Assembly: GCF_001528745.1 (NCBI RefSeq)
Contig: NZ_BCNS01000165.1
Location: forward strand, 1-43,742
From: Marinobacterium profundum
GTDB lineage: Bacteria > Pseudomonadota > Gammaproteobacteria > Pseudomonadales > Balneatricaceae
DNA length: 43,742 nucleotides
Reading direction: 5' to 3'
Below are positions 1-7,419 of this stretch, in pieces; the stretch's first letter is position 1, and each line of letters begins with the position of its first letter. The notes under the pieces are model-generated. The model was given only the letters and a program-made list of their open reading frames with translations, was not told the DNA's origin and made no database searches. A program made the translations under genes and the position numbers.

Positions 1-281
1 CGTCAGGTGTATACTGTGTGTAGGTGTTGTTTTGTGTGTATTGGTAGCCTTCACGAGAGGGTGTTGTTTGTTGTTTTTAATGGATACGTAGTGAATCGAG
101 TGTGACTGGTGGGGGGGGGTCGGCAGCGTCAGATGGGGATAAGGGACAGATGTGATAGTAGGGCGACACCGGATAAAGGCAAAGCGCGCTTTGCCCCGGT
201 GGCGCGACCGCAGCTTCTATTTAATGAGTAAATGGGCCTGCGGGACGGCTCGCCTGCGAGGCGCCAAGCATTTATTCAACG
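1..281. other. gene-free left edge
   Basis: No open frame here has a convincing start, ribosome site or recognisable protein. The stretch contains a run of nine G at 111-119 and a perfect 18-bp palindrome at 178-195. It looks like intergenic or decayed DNA; the gene that would flank it on the left is outside the window. Confidence 0.5.
178..195. repeat. perfect 18-bp palindrome
   Basis: GGCAAAGCGCGCTTTGCC reads the same on both strands. It lies in gene-free DNA and no neighbouring promoter was recognised, so its role is unknown. Confidence 0.6.
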
Positions 282-313
282 AAAACGCCTCAGCCTCTGG
301 TTGGGGCGTTTTT
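282..313 (+). terminator. rho-independent terminator
   Basis: Stem AACGCC (284-289) pairs with GGCGTT (305-310), and the inner CAGCC/GGTTG positions extend the stem. A short T run (309-313) follows on the plus strand and an A run precedes the stem, so it could also act on minus-strand transcripts. It probably ends the transcript of a gene lying left of the window, or of a decayed gene. Confidence 0.6.
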
Positions 314-417
314 GTATGTGGCATTTGAAAATGTAAAGCGTAAACGTCCGGGGAACCCATCTTGAGCCGGATATGGTAGTTATCTGATAGTGTCCACCTA
401 TTTTCAAGTGGGCACCT

Positions 418-588
418 ATGAAGCCCCGAATAAGTGTCGCCGGTACTCGGCCGAGTTCAAAGTCCGCATTATCGCTCTCTGCCAAAAACCGCATGCCTCG
501 GTCGCCTATCGGACTGGACTACGGGCTCAACGCTAACCTCGTTCATAAATGGATCCGCGCAGCCCGGCAGCCATCTGCCGAGACATAG
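418..588 (+). pseudogene. IS66-type TnpA (Orf1) remnant, frameshifted
   Basis: Two frames together resemble the small helix-turn-helix protein TnpA of IS66-family elements. The frame read through 441 gives RRYSAEFKVRIIALCQKPHA followed by SVA. A second frame from 517 gives DYGLNANLVHKWIR and ends at TAG 586-588. Intact relatives carry these two blocks in one frame as RRYSAEFK and a later GLNANLV-KWIR motif, so at least one frameshift and a few lost codons separate them here. The ATG at 418 is out of frame with the first block. No tnpB or tnpC partner follows, so the element is dead. The family call rests on remembered motifs, not on a search. Confidence 0.6.
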
Positions 589-943
589 TCTGCTTTTATC
601 TCGTTGGCGTTACCATCTCAGCCAGACCCGCAAGCCGCTTCTAGCCTTACCGACAGCATTCGCATCGAGATCCCGCGCTCGGGCGTGTGAACTGGCCCCT
701 GGCGCAGGCTGATCGCTGCCTGCCCTGGTTAGAGCAACTTCTCAATGATCCCTATGGATGAGACTTGGCTGGCTACTGCTCCGCTGGGCTGTACCTGGAT
801 AGGTCAGTCAGTACTGTTTTGAGGCGTGTACACGCGCGGTGGCGTTTGTGATTGTGAGGCTCGAGTTGATGGGGCATCGCAGCTTAGACGCTAGCGGAGC
901 TGGTACAACCAGGGGGGACTAGTCTTGGAGGGGGTAAGAAAGG
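589..943. other. gene-free stretch
   Basis: No supported gene. At 865-894 one frame reads LELMGHRSLD, which recalls the C-terminal ELMGHRSL motif of tyrosine recombinases, but no catalytic arginine or tyrosine context is seen. The stretch is probably decayed mobile DNA continuing from the IS66 remnant. Confidence 0.35.
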
Positions 944-966
944 TCAAACAGAATTTTCTGCAGCAC

Positions 967-1010
967 ATAAAAAAACGCCCCCGAACCATCCATGGCTCGG
1001 GGGTGTAAAA
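967..1010 (-). terminator. strong terminator reading leftward
   Basis: CCCCCGA-ACC (978-987) pairs with GG-C-TCGGGGG (994-1003) around a 6-nt loop. On the minus strand the stem is followed by GTTTTTTT (complement of 969-977). It would end a leftward transcript starting in or near the DnaA-box region. No convincing protein-coding gene is visible on that strand between here and 1478. Confidence 0.7.
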
Positions 1011-1146
1011 GTGAGGTGCTCATGGCATCCTTGCCGAGCTGGCTGCTTCCGTGCAACCTTCAGATCCTTCTGAATCCTCATGTAGCTAGTATGGACTTTT
1101 ACCGGGAAAGCTCTATAGGAAAAAGTCCTAAAGTCCGCTCCTGGTC

Positions 1147-1463
1147 TGTGAATAGTTGTTGCTGATCCTGTATGCACCGGTGTGCTAGCTGGGTCAGGTG
1201 TTATTTTTTAGGCCCCGACTCTATGTGTTGAATGTGTGTATTCTGTGTATAAGGTTTTTGTGGATAACATTGGCCAGGGTTGATCCCGGCTTGTTGTTAC
1301 ATCGGGTACAATTGCTGATCAGAATCTCTGATCCACCATAGTACGGCGCTTAGCGGTAGTTCACTGATAGTTGTTATCAGGTTATTCACAGGCTTGTGCA
1401 GGCTTTCTGTGAGCAGTTATCCCCTGAATCGAGCGTCAATTTATGCACAAGGTGTTATTCACA
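1147..1463. other. oriC: candidate chromosomal replication origin (oriC) / DnaA-box cluster
   Basis: Five 9-mers match TTATNCACA perfectly: TTATACACA (minus, 1244-1252), TTATCCACA (minus, 1259-1267), TTATTCACA (plus, 1382-1390), TTATGCACA (plus, 1441-1449) and TTATTCACA (plus, 1455-1463). A weaker CTATTCACA lies on minus at 1147-1155 and TTATCCCCT on plus at 1417-1425. Left boxes point left and right boxes point right, as R1 and R4 do in the E. coli origin. Several GATC sites (Dam sites, if the host has Dam) lie among and left of them, including two around 1317-1333. A T-rich tract sits at 1200-1209. oriC is the first reading; a datA-like DnaA-titration locus is the main alternative. dnaA and mnmG are not in the window. 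Confidence 0.6.
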
Positions 1464-1478
1464 GGCCCATCCGGGCAT

Positions 1479-2390
1479 CTACAGGGTGTTCAATTTTACG
1501 GTTTGGGCAGCGTGTGTTTCAGACAAAGGGATCTGACCAGGTGACGAGAACTGTGGGCTCTCTCTGATAGTTTGCGCGAGACGCTGCGTAGCCTCGTTAG
1601 TGTCCTCTGCGACGAAGAGGGTTGTGTCGGTCTTCGGCAGCGGAGGGAGGCCTGACTCTACAATGACCATGCCGGGCTCCAGTGTTGAGCGCGGAATTAC
1701 ACCGATCCCTATACCTGCCCGTACCGCAGCAAGTACTCCGGCGCGGCTCTGGCTGATAAAGGCGATGCGATACGCCTTGTCGGTTTGTTGCAGGGCGAGA
1801 CTGGCGGAGTCCCGGTGAAAGCAACCCTCGACAAAGACCGCCAGTGGCAGCGGGTCGCGTTTATGGACGTCGTGTCGCTCGGAGCGGATCCAGACCAGTT
1901 CGTCCGGTTGCAGACGCAGGCCGCCCTCGGATTGTGCCGGCATCTCAACCAGGGCGAGATCCAGTTTGCCTTCGTTCACCAGGGATGCGAGGTATTGGGG
2001 CCTGTGATCACAGGTCACCTCCAGTTGCGCTTGCGGGTACGACAGAACAAAGGCTTCGAGAATCGGGGTCAGGGTGCGTGTTGCATATTGATCGTGGGTA
2101 CCCAGGCGAACCTTGCCGGCAATATCGACGTTGTGGAACGAGCCCAGAATACGGTCATGCAGGTTAAGCAATTGATGTGCATGGCTAATTAGCTGCTCGC
2201 CGGCGGGCGTTAGGCGTACGCCGTGCTGCCCGCGAACCAGTAGCTGAGTGTCAACCAGGGACTCCAGACGGTTCAGCTGCATGCTGATAGTGGAGGGCGC
2301 ACGATGCAGTTGGCTGGCGGCGGCGGTGAGGTTGAGTGTCTGCGCGGTAATGACAAAGGTGCGGAGCAGGCCGATCGGCAATTCAGGCAT
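1479..2390 (-). CDS. LysR-family transcriptional regulator
   Basis: A 303-residue LysR-type regulator. The N-terminal winged helix-turn-helix occupies about residues 5-65 (LTAAASQLHRAPSTISMQLN is the recognition region). The C-terminal periplasmic-binding-like effector domain runs from about residue 92. It is divergent to the MFS gene at 2523 with about 130 bp between starts, so by LysR habit it probably controls that transporter and itself. The short intergenic region contains AT-rich dyads but no operator I would insist on. Its stop codon is only 16 nt from the last DnaA box of the candidate origin, so it converges on that region. The effector is unknown. Confidence 0.9.
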   Translation of the reverse strand: MPELPIGLLRTFVITAQTLNLTAAASQLHRAPSTISMQLNRLESLVDTQLLVRGQHGVRLTPAGEQLISHAHQLLNLHDRILGSFHNVDIAGKVRLGTHDQYATRTLTPILEAFVLSYPQAQLEVTCDHRPQYLASLVNEGKLDLALVEMPAQSEGGLRLQPDELVWIRSERHDVHKRDPLPLAVFVEGCFHRDSASLALQQTDKAYRIAFISQSRAGVLAAVRAGIGIGVIPRSTLEPGMVIVESGLPPLPKTDTTLFVAEDTNEATQRLAQTIRESPQFSSPGQIPLSETHAAQTVKLNTL

Positions 2391-2522
2391 TTTTCAGTTA
2401 TCAATAATGTTGAACGAGGTGATCAATATTTATCGATTTACCGAACAAAGGCAAGGAACTAATGTGGCAACTTGTCGGCTCCGCTATTGACGGAGCTTTT
2501 CGGTTCTGAGGAAATTTTAAGC

Positions 2523-3740
2523 ATGCGCATGGCAGCGATATTTGGCCTGAATCAGGTCGTAAGTCACGGTTTTGGCGTTTTCCTGTTTGCGGCGCTGCTG
2601 CCTCTGATGCGGGAATCGATCAGTATCTCCAACTGGCAGCTGGCCGCCATTGGCGCTTTGACGCAGCTGTCTTATCTGGCCGGCGCGCTGTTGCTGGGGC
2701 TTATTGGGCACCGTGTCGGTACAGTGCGTCTGGCACTGGTGACCACCAGCCTCACAACGACGCTGCTATTTCTGATGTCCCAGTTGCGTGATCCGCTACA
2801 CATCACGCTGGCGCTGATAATTCTCGCGGCCAGCGCGTCGATCAGCTGGGGCACGATCGTGGAAATTATCAGCCGCTATGCCAGCAAGGCAAGTTGTTCG
2901 ACCAGTATGTCCTGTGCATCCAGCGGAACCGCCTGGGGCTATGGCGCGAATGGTCTGTTGATATTGCTCGTCGTGCCCTTGTTTGGCTGGGAGAGCAGCT
3001 GGATTATCGCAGGTGTTATTGGCGTGGTGGCGCTGATGCTGAGCTGGAGACTGCTGAGAGGGTTCCAGCCCACTGTGGTTACTGCAGATGTGAGTGCAGA
3101 TTCTGCTGCGATTCCTGCCATGAAGCTGCTGGGGGTTATCCTTGGCGAGCGTACAGCCCTGTTTGCCTGCCTCATCTGCTTTCTGGTGGGCTTTAGCGCA
3201 ATGCCGTTCTCTGCCTGGCTGAATGTCTATCTGGATGAGCTGGGGCTTCCTGCGGCGCTGGGTGGCTACACCTGGACAGTGGTTGGGATTACCGGAATGA
3301 TCGCGGGCCTTCTTATTGGCAAGCTTGCTGATCGCAAGGGGCACGGCACTGCCTTTACGGTGATATTCAGCGGCTTTGCCATTGGCCTGCTGGCATTCAT
3401 GTTTGATCCGGCGCGCTGGGCGTTGCTGGCGGGGTTCGGTTACGGGTTGATGTATTTCCCGATGTGGGGCGTGGTGGCCGGCTGGGTGAGCCAGCATTAC
3501 GGTTCTACCGCAACCATGCAGATCAATGGCGTATGCATGGTCACGTTCGGCCTCGGTGGTGCTATCGGTAATCTGCTGGCGGGCTATCTGCGTGAAGCCA
3601 CAGGTTCACTCAATCTGGTGTACGACATCCTGACGTTGACGGCCTTGCTGCTGGTCGCGCTGGGTCTGTTTATCAGGCACACAGGTAAAGGTACTGCGGT
3701 TGCAGTGGGTAGTGTCCCTCAGTTGCCGGATGCGGCCTGA
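2523..3740 (+). CDS. MFS transporter
   Basis: A major facilitator superfamily carrier of 405 residues with about twelve hydrophobic segments. The loop between helices 2 and 3 carries GLIGHRVG, and the loop after the central hinge carries GKLADRKG; both are forms of the MFS motif A. I start at ATG 2523 because GAGGA at 2508-2512 lies 10 nt before it. An in-frame TTG at 2472 would add 17 residues but has only a poorly placed GGAA. The overall pattern recalls YbfB/YjiJ-type carriers; the substrate cannot be read from sequence. The divergent LysR gene is its likely regulator. Confidence 0.85.
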   Translation: MRMAAIFGLNQVVSHGFGVFLFAALLPLMRESISISNWQLAAIGALTQLSYLAGALLLGLIGHRVGTVRLALVTTSLTTTLLFLMSQLRDPLHITLALIILAASASISWGTIVEIISRYASKASCSTSMSCASSGTAWGYGANGLLILLVVPLFGWESSWIIAGVIGVVALMLSWRLLRGFQPTVVTADVSADSAAIPAMKLLGVILGERTALFACLICFLVGFSAMPFSAWLNVYLDELGLPAALGGYTWTVVGITGMIAGLLIGKLADRKGHGTAFTVIFSGFAIGLLAFMFDPARWALLAGFGYGLMYFPMWGVVAGWVSQHYGSTATMQINGVCMVTFGLGGAIGNLLAGYLREATGSLNLVYDILTLTALLLVALGLFIRHTGKGTAVAVGSVPQLPDAA

Positions 3741-3955
3741 TAGAACTGGCGGTATAGGGCATGAGCGGGGCTTGGGTCGGGTTTGTGCGTTTGCAGGTAG
3801 AGTGCTGCCAGGATGCGGGGGTGTATTCTAAATACCAAGTGCAGCGACGCTTACCCGAAGGGTTAGATACGGGATGTGGCTAATAACCCAACTCTGCTTC
3901 GATGGAGCCTCTGATAAAGGTGGAGGTGGGGAGGAGATCCAGCACTATTTTTTAG
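3741..3955. other. left edge of islet, no gene
   Basis: Gap between the MFS gene and the convergent LysR gene. It contains the left copy of the islet-flanking repeat (3841-3913). No terminator with a T run was found. Confidence 0.5.
3841..3913. repeat. left flanking direct repeat of islet
   Basis: About 73 bp beginning GCAGCGACG and ending TTCGATGGAGCCTCTG. It aligns along its length with 7157-7230: shared blocks include TTACCCGAAGGGTTAG, GTGGCTAATAA and TTCGATGGAGCCTCTG. The two copies are in the same orientation and bracket the lower-GC genes 3956-6965. Confidence 0.7.
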
Positions 3956-4834
3956 TCACTGATTGTTGGAAAACCACTGCTCAAGGAACTCTATACACTG
4001 GACAATTGTTGAGGGTACAAACTGTCGCGCAGGGTACAGGGCGTACAACGTTAGGTTGGGTTTTTTAGACTCCCTCAATACTTCAACAACCTCTCCCTTT
4101 TCAAACGCCTCACGGCACACAAAGTCCGGAATAAATCCTACGCCTTGGTTTCGCTTAATCGCCTCCATCATGAAAATAGTACTGTTAACCCGCAATGTTC
4201 CTTGAATGGCGACACCGTCTTCAATGGGCCAAATATTTTTCCCTTGGAAATAACTGTATACAAAGCAGTTATGTTCTTTCAGGTCCCGCGGCAAGTTAAT
4301 AGCGGGGTGGTTGTTTAAATACTCCGGCCCAACACAGACTCTGTACTTGAAGCGCGTCAGAGGGCGCCCGACGTAATTTGAATCGATTGGACGACTGGAT
4401 GCCCGAAACCCCAAATCAAAACCTTGCTCCACCAGGTCAATATTTTCATCTCCCAGGTGAATGTCTAGCTCAATGTCTGGATAAGACTGCATAAAGTCGG
4501 AAAATAATGTTGATAAATCAACGAGGCCTAGTGCCATTGGTGCATTGATCTTCAATTTACCACGGGGATGCTGTTGAAGGTTCTGCACAAAATTATCTGC
4601 TTCATCAAGCTTTTCTAGTATTTCCCGTGCCCGTTGCAAATACCCCATACCCACATGAGTCAACTGTAGATTGCGTGTTGAACGATGCAGTAAGCGAGCG
4701 CCCAGCGCATCTTCAAGGCGGCTAATTTCCTTGCTAATCATAGACTTGGACGAATTTGTCTGCTCTGCCACTCGGGTAAAACTTCCCAAATCAGCCAGAC
4801 GTACAAATAGTTGAAGGGCTCGTAGTTTATCCAT
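3956..4834 (-). CDS. LysR-family transcriptional regulator (CrgA/AaeR-like branch)
   Basis: A 292-residue LysR regulator starting MDKLRALQLFVRLADLGSF. The helix-turn-helix covers about residues 17-40 (EQTNSSKSMISKEISRLE) and the effector-binding domain runs from about residue 92 to the end. The N-terminal pattern is that of the large LysR branch containing CrgA and AaeR. It is divergent to the GST operon, with 186 AT-rich bases between the starts that hold a TGTT-N11-AACA dyad at 4867-4885, a good LysR operator form. Base composition is lower in G+C than the core genes, like the rest of the islet. The likely target is the GST-NTF2-DsbA-tautomerase operon. Confidence 0.9.
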   Translation of the reverse strand: MDKLRALQLFVRLADLGSFTRVAEQTNSSKSMISKEISRLEDALGARLLHRSTRNLQLTHVGMGYLQRAREILEKLDEADNFVQNLQQHPRGKLKINAPMALGLVDLSTLFSDFMQSYPDIELDIHLGDENIDLVEQGFDLGFRASSRPIDSNYVGRPLTRFKYRVCVGPEYLNNHPAINLPRDLKEHNCFVYSYFQGKNIWPIEDGVAIQGTLRVNSTIFMMEAIKRNQGVGFIPDFVCREAFEKGEVVEVLRESKKPNLTLYALYPARQFVPSTIVQCIEFLEQWFSNNQ

Positions 4835-4866
4835 AAAGATATTTCATCCAAGAAAAACAAAAAAAT

Positions 4867-4885
4867 TGTTTCCATATAGAGAACA
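4867..4885. promoter_or_regulatory. candidate LysR operator (TGTT-N11-AACA)
   Basis: TGTT (4867-4870) and AACA (4882-4885) form a dyad with exactly 11 nt between them, the classic T-N11-A spacing. It lies 33 bp upstream of the LysR start and 136 bp upstream of the GST start. The assignment to this LysR protein is inferred from position. Confidence 0.5.
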
Positions 4886-5020
4886 GGTGGTTTTCATTCT
4901 AGTTATATATGTGCACAAATAAAAGCCCTAAACTTTGTCATGTCGTCTTTAGTCATCGCTTCAAGTGGTACGTATACCAACGATTTAATCACAGATTCAA
5001 TCAAAAACGAGGGCAATACA

Positions 5021-5629
5021 ATGTACACACTTTATTATGTTCCCGGCGCATGCTCCCTGGCCACTCAAGTGGTTATTCACCAACTGAATCAAACTGTTGA
5101 AATAATTAGCAAGCAGCAGGTGAGTGACTTTAACGCCATTAATCCTACTGGTATGGTCCCGGTACTTGTCGATGACGGAAAAACACTACTGGAAGGAGCT
5201 GCTGTGATGTTATACCTGCTCAATAAACATCAGAATACCATGCTGCCTTCCACTGGCGCGGCTCGTGAGCAAGCAATTCAAGACATTATGTTTTCCAATG
5301 CCACCATGCATCCGGCCTATGGTCGTTTATTTTTTATCGCTCAGTACATTGCCGATGAGAAAGTCAAACAATCATCCTTCGAGGCGGCGGCCCAGTCTAT
5401 TACTAGTCTATGGCAGGTCGTGGAGCAGCAACTGGCCACGCAAAATTTTCTGGGCGGTGATCGGCCTTCGGCCGCTGATATTATGCTGACAGTATATTCC
5501 CGCTGGGGAGCAAGCTTTCCCGTCGAGATCCCGTTGGGGCATAACACCAGGAAAATGGTGAATGCGGTACAGGCAATGGCCAGCTTTCAACGTGCTCTTA
5601 CTGCCGAACAGCGCCAATCAGCTGCTTAG
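5021..5629 (+). CDS. glutathione S-transferase family protein
   Basis: A 202-residue cytosolic GST. The N-terminal thioredoxin-like domain (about 1-78) opens MYTLYYVPGACSLA, the usual opening of bacterial beta-class-like GSTs, with the catalytic-region Ser/Cys pair at CS. NPTGMVPVLVDDG contains the cis-proline before the glutathione-binding segment LLEGAAVMLYL. The C-terminal helical domain carries FLGGDRPSAADIML, whose Asp caps the N-capping box. ATG 5021 is preceded by GAGGG at 5009-5013. An upstream in-frame start at 4940 lacks support and would add 27 unusual residues. First gene of a four-gene operon, probably for conjugating or isomerising an electrophilic or aromatic compound (inferred). 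Confidence 0.9.
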   Translation: MYTLYYVPGACSLATQVVIHQLNQTVEIISKQQVSDFNAINPTGMVPVLVDDGKTLLEGAAVMLYLLNKHQNTMLPSTGAAREQAIQDIMFSNATMHPAYGRLFFIAQYIADEKVKQSSFEAAAQSITSLWQVVEQQLATQNFLGGDRPSAADIMLTVYSRWGASFPVEIPLGHNTRKMVNAVQAMASFQRALTAEQRQSAA

Positions 5630-5692
5630 AGCTATTGCCTGCGGATTCTTAGAATAGTCGCTCAAAGCGAATTGCGAGAGAAGGGAACATGC

Positions 5693-6088
5693 ATGGAAAA
5701 TACGGCATATACCGGTGATTTCGGCTCGAAAGAATTTGATTCAGTGATGACCCTTGTACGCGACTATTTTGATGGATTGCACTATGGCGAGGTATCGAAG
5801 TTAAGAGCCATTTTTCATACGGATGCGTTTCTTAAAGCGCCTGGCTTGCGACGTAGTCTTGATCAGTGGCTTGACGCTGTCGCCAGTCGACCTGTACCTG
5901 ATCAGCAAGGGCGGCCTTATGATTTCAAACTCATCTCCATTGAAATCATAAAAGACCAGGCCATAGTGAAACTAGAATGTCCACTATTTGATCACTTCTA
6001 TGTCGACTTCCTGAGTCTTCTGAAAGAAAACGGGCGTTGGTTAGTCGTCAACAAAATGTACTCTGATTTACAGGAAGATTTTCCATGA
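5693..6088 (+). CDS. NTF2-like / lumazine-binding-like protein
   Basis: 131 residues in the SnoaL/NTF2-like cone fold. The opening helix segment FDSVMTLVRDYFDGLHYGEV is followed by LRAIFHTDAFL, DFKLISIEI and WLVVNKMYS, the order seen in the 'putative lumazine-binding' family (PF12893-like). I start at ATG 5693, six bases after AAGGGA (5681-5686); the TTG at 5672 is less likely. Proteins of this kind act as small hydrolases, isomerases or ligand binders, and the substrate here is unknown. It overlaps the next gene by ATGA (6085-6088), which implies translational coupling. Confidence 0.75.
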   Translation: MENTAYTGDFGSKEFDSVMTLVRDYFDGLHYGEVSKLRAIFHTDAFLKAPGLRRSLDQWLDAVASRPVPDQQGRPYDFKLISIEIIKDQAIVKLECPLFDHFYVDFLSLLKENGRWLVVNKMYSDLQEDFP

Positions 6089-6743
6089 AAACGCTAAGGA
6101 TAGAAATGCTCCACAATCCGGTGTGTTCTTGGTGCCTAATAGGATATGCAAACCTGCAGCAAGCGCTTCGTAATCTGAGCATTGAGGCCTCTATCAATTT
6201 TTTGCCCTATGAGCTTAATCCCGACATTGGACCAAAGGGTGAGGATATTGATGATCATCTTGGACGGCGTAACCAATGGGGTCAATCGAAGCTGAATGAC
6301 TATCGCACAAGTTTATTAGCGGTGGCTAAACAAGCCGGTGTTTGTATCGATTTCTCTAAGCGAAGCCGCTATTGCAACAGTAACAAGGCGCACCTCTTGA
6401 TGCATGGTGCGAAGGATTTAACAGACAACAGGCACTGAATGAACTGATAATTGATGCCTATTTCAAACAGGGATTGGATATCAGCAATACGCAAGTACTA
6501 CTGGATCTCGTTGAGCAACTGGGTCTGGATCGATCAGAAGGAGAACAGATGCTGATATCGAATGAAATAAATCAACAGTTACTGCTTAAAAATCAGCGTG
6601 TGCAGAAATTAAAGCAACCCGGAATACCAGCATTCATTTTTAATGAAACCACTTTGGTTAGCGGTTCTAATTCGGTTGAGTATTTTGAAACAAACAATAA
6701 TAAGCGTAACGAAAAAGTCAGCCTAGCCTCAGATCTCCTCTAA
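6085..6743 (+). pseudogene. FrnE-type DsbA-family oxidoreductase, frameshifted
   Basis: The first part (6085 to about 6402) encodes the start of a FrnE-like DsbA-superfamily protein with the redox motif CSWC (NPVCSWCLIGYANL), then FLPYELNPD. The frame then runs into TGA at 6436-6438. Shifting frame near 6402-6410 restores HW-EGFNRQQALNELIIDAYF and continues through LLDLVEQLGL and GIPAFIFNE to TAA 6741-6743, the usual FrnE C-terminal half. A single missing base around CATGGT (expected CATTGG, encoding His-Trp) explains the break. Either the gene is newly broken or this is a sequencing or assembly error. Total length about 219 residues fits the family. FrnE-like proteins are cytosolic disulfide or glutathione-linked isomerases. 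Confidence 0.8.
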
Positions 6744-6758
6744 AAGAGAAGAAAAACT

Positions 6759-6965
6759 ATGCCCTACGTTAATATTAAAATAACCGATGAAAATGTCTCT
6801 AATGAACAAAAGCAGGCGCTCATTAAAGGCACCACTCAATTGTTAGTGGATGTGCTTAATAAAAATCCGAAAACCACCTTTGTTGTGATCGACGAGGTGA
6901 GTACTGATAATTGGGGTGTCGGTTACGATCAGGTAACGAAGATTCGCCACTTAGCGGATGAGTGA
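6759..6965 (+). CDS. 4-oxalocrotonate tautomerase-family protein
   Basis: 68 residues beginning MPYVNIKITDENVSNEQKQA. After removal of Met the N-terminal Pro is the catalytic base of 4-OT-superfamily tautomerases. The sequence has the expected beta-alpha-beta layout, KGTTQLLVDVL as the helix and TTFVVIDEV as the second strand. Typical members are 60-75 residues. AGAGAAG lies 9 nt before the ATG. It is the last gene of the GST operon. Tautomerases of this type keto-enol isomerise 2-hydroxydienoates; with GST and FrnE-like partners an aromatic or thiol-conjugate substrate is plausible but not shown. Confidence 0.85.
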   Translation: MPYVNIKITDENVSNEQKQALIKGTTQLLVDVLNKNPKTTFVVIDEVSTDNWGVGYDQVTKIRHLADE

Positions 6966-7105
6966 GAGGTACTCGAAGGGCGCGTTACATGGATGTAGCG
7001 ATGGCCCGCAGGTCGAACCCCGGTTCGATGGAGCCTCTGCCAAACGTCCAGATACAAAAAAGCCTCACTGTTACTAGCGAGGCTTTTTACGTTGGGTTGG
7101 TAGTG

Positions 7106-7122
7106 TGGTGCCCGGAGGCGGA
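7106..7122 (-). repeat. tRNA-Phe 3'-end copy A (att-like)
   Basis: TGGTGCCCGGAGGCGGA is identical to the 3' end of tRNA-Phe at 7420-7436, including the CCA complement. It is preceded by its own copy of the terminator hairpin at 7056-7088. Such copies are typically left by site-specific integration into a tRNA gene. Confidence 0.7.
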
Positions 7123-7156
7123 TCAAATTGCTGGGTGCAATTTGATATATCGGAGC

Positions 7157-7230
7157 GCAGCGACGATTACCCGAAGGGTTAGCCACAGGGACGTGGCTAA
7201 TAATCGAACCCTGGTTCGATGGAGCCTCTG
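7157..7230. repeat. right flanking direct repeat of islet
   Basis: Right partner of 3841-3913, same orientation and length. Its last 29 bases recur again at 7014-7042, so the element exists in at least three copies around the islet. Confidence 0.7.
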
Positions 7231-7296
7231 CCAAACGTTCAGACACAAAAAAGCCTCACTATCACTAGCGAGGCTTCCTGACGTATACAGGTAGCG

Positions 7297-7312
7297 TGGT
7301 GCCCGGAGGCGG
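7297..7312 (-). repeat. tRNA-Phe 3'-end copy B (att-like)
   Basis: TGGTGCCCGGAGGCGG repeats the last 16 bases of tRNA-Phe. Its terminator copy is at 7247-7276. Confidence 0.7.
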
Positions 7313-7379
7313 GCGCATTGCCGGGAGTATTTTTAACTCTAGGCGCCGTGACAATGACTTAGCAGGGTTTTCCAGACAC

Positions 7380-7409
7380 AAAAAAGCCTCACTATCACTA
7401 GCGAGGCTT
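7380..7409 (-). terminator. terminator of tRNA-Phe
   Basis: On the minus strand AAGCCTCGC and GTGAGGCTT form a stem followed by a run of T (complement of 7380-7385). It lies 10 nt beyond the tRNA 3' end. Copies of the same hairpin stand at 7056-7088 and 7247-7276. Confidence 0.75.
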
Positions 7410-7419
7410 CTGAGTAAGG

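Larger units (their letters stand above)
6966..7419. repeat. repeat-filled gap downstream of tRNA-Phe
   Basis: This 450-bp gene-free gap holds serial partial copies of two things. One is a block containing TCGAACCC-GGTTCGATGGAGCCTCTG (7014-7042 and 7203-7230). The other is a unit consisting of a terminator hairpin (AAAAAAGCCTCAC...GCGAGGCTT) followed by the last 16-17 bases of tRNA-Phe. Complete units begin at 7056 and 7247; the third, at 7380, leads into the real tRNA. Spacing is irregular (191 and 123 bp between the tRNA-end copies), which argues against a CRISPR array. Confidence 0.7.

Noticed and set aside
865-897. Tyrosine-recombinase-like phrase LELMGHRSLD
   Set aside because: Only about ten residues resemble the family; no catalytic Arg or Tyr context and no open frame of useful length around it.
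944-1177. 77-codon frame on the minus strand crossing the leftward terminator
   Set aside because: No ribosome site, no recognisable sequence, and a strong terminator lies inside its last third.
1371-1387. IHF-like site (TATCAG-N4-TTC) within the DnaA-box cluster
   Set aside because: Differs from the consensus at the last position and such matches are frequent; not strong enough to list.
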